From: Nanobdellota archaeon
Lineage (GTDB): Archaea; Nanobdellota; Nanobdellia; Woesearchaeales; UBA12501
DNA: 6,171 nt
Reading direction: 5' to 3'
Assembly (NCBI GenBank): GCA_018812465.1
Contig: JAHJCS010000010.1
Location: forward strand, 1 to 6,171
A model generated the notes under the pieces. It saw only the letters and a program-made list of their open reading frames with translations. It made no database searches and had not been told where the DNA came from. The position numbers were made by a program, and so were the translations under genes. This document shows, piece by piece, positions 5,997 to 6,171 of the stretch (its first letter is position 1; the number at the start of each line of letters is the position of its first letter).

Positions 5997-6171
5997 GTTC
6001 TATGCTTCGCCGCATGGCTTTATCACATATCTTCCTGGATTGCTCTTGACAAAACTTATAGCATCATCAAAAGACTTAAAATCCCTGTATGGGATTATAT
6101 TTATGCCGAATTTCTTCAGCTCTTCCTGGCCAAATGCACGGTCATCCTCAAGCCTGTCTGTGTAAGGCGAG
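5997..6171 (-). pseudogene. Upstream part of the same PurD-like frame, ended by in-frame TAG (broken or recoded; runs off the right edge)
   Basis: Reading the minus strand from 6170 to 6003 gives 56 residues without a stop. They contain DRLEDDRAFGQEELKKFGI, then NPGRYVIKPCGEA, and then TAG (6002-6000), Asn and Met of the downstream part. This is a typical stretch of the ATP-grasp N-terminal lobe: a D-R-G-x-x-x-L-like helix, a strand, the helix DDAISFVKSNPG, and VIKP, whose Lys is the expected ATP-binding residue. It is in the same frame as 5142-5996, so no frameshift is needed, only read-through of one codon. TAG is one transition from CAG (Gln), and my recollection of related proteins is GEAQN at this point. 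It may be a point-mutated pseudogene, an amber codon read as an amino acid, or a sequencing error. The protein's N-terminus lies beyond the window. Confidence 0.7.
6000..6002 (-). other. In-frame TAG (amber) codon in the PurD-like gene
   Basis: On the minus strand the codons run GAA GCA TAG AAC ATG AAA. The TAG interrupts otherwise continuous homologous sequence next to the ATP-grasp VIKP motif. No other gene ending in this window stops with TAG. Confidence 0.8.

Noticed and set aside
5142..6171. Frameshift in the PurD-like gene
   Set aside because: Both sides of the TAG are in the same frame and join without gain or loss of residues, so a single stop codon is the only interruption.
1..6171. 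CRISPR array, insertion sequence or phage genes
   Set aside because: No regularly spaced repeats, transposase motifs or terminal inverted repeats were seen.

Overview
The window looks like a piece of an archaeal chromosome, possibly from a DPANN-type lineage (low confidence on lineage). Support comes from TATA boxes about 25 bases before starts that lack a Shine-Dalgarno site, GAGGTGAT-type Shine-Dalgarno sites at internal operon starts, heavy use of AGG/AGA and ATA codons, and an archaeal-type kinase domain (COG2112-like). Base composition is moderately A+T-rich and even across the genes. Most of the window is coding.

Region 1 (1-2708, + strand) is the distal part of a pyrimidine biosynthesis operon: the 3' end of dihydroorotase (pyrC), a small single-TPR protein, orotate phosphoribosyltransferase (pyrE), orotidine 5'-phosphate decarboxylase (pyrF, the long subfamily) and an unrecognised 140-residue protein. 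Gaps range from 16 bases to overlaps of 1-4 bases, so the genes are almost certainly co-transcribed and partly translationally coupled. PyrC, PyrE and PyrF cover the third and the last two steps to UMP; the two small proteins have no assigned role.

Region 2 (2709-4870, + strand) holds two genes, each with its own TATA box placed for a leaderless mRNA: a DUF362 protein, and a fusion of a release-factor-type glutamine methyltransferase (HemK/Mtq2-like) with a COG2112-like protein kinase domain.

Region 3 (4871-5141) lies between convergent genes. It holds a compact set of complementary segments that fold without conflict into adjacent helices, with a TATA box 25-30 bases upstream and a hairpin plus T-run at the end: a candidate structured RNA of about 150 nt.

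Region 4 (5142-6171, - strand) is a GAR-synthetase (PurD)-like ATP-grasp gene running off the right edge. An in-frame TAG at 6002-6000 interrupts it, although both sides read as one continuous family-like protein in the same frame. None of the eight genes ending in the window uses TAG as its stop (five TGA, three TAA), so recoding or suppression competes with recent mutation or assembly error as the explanation.
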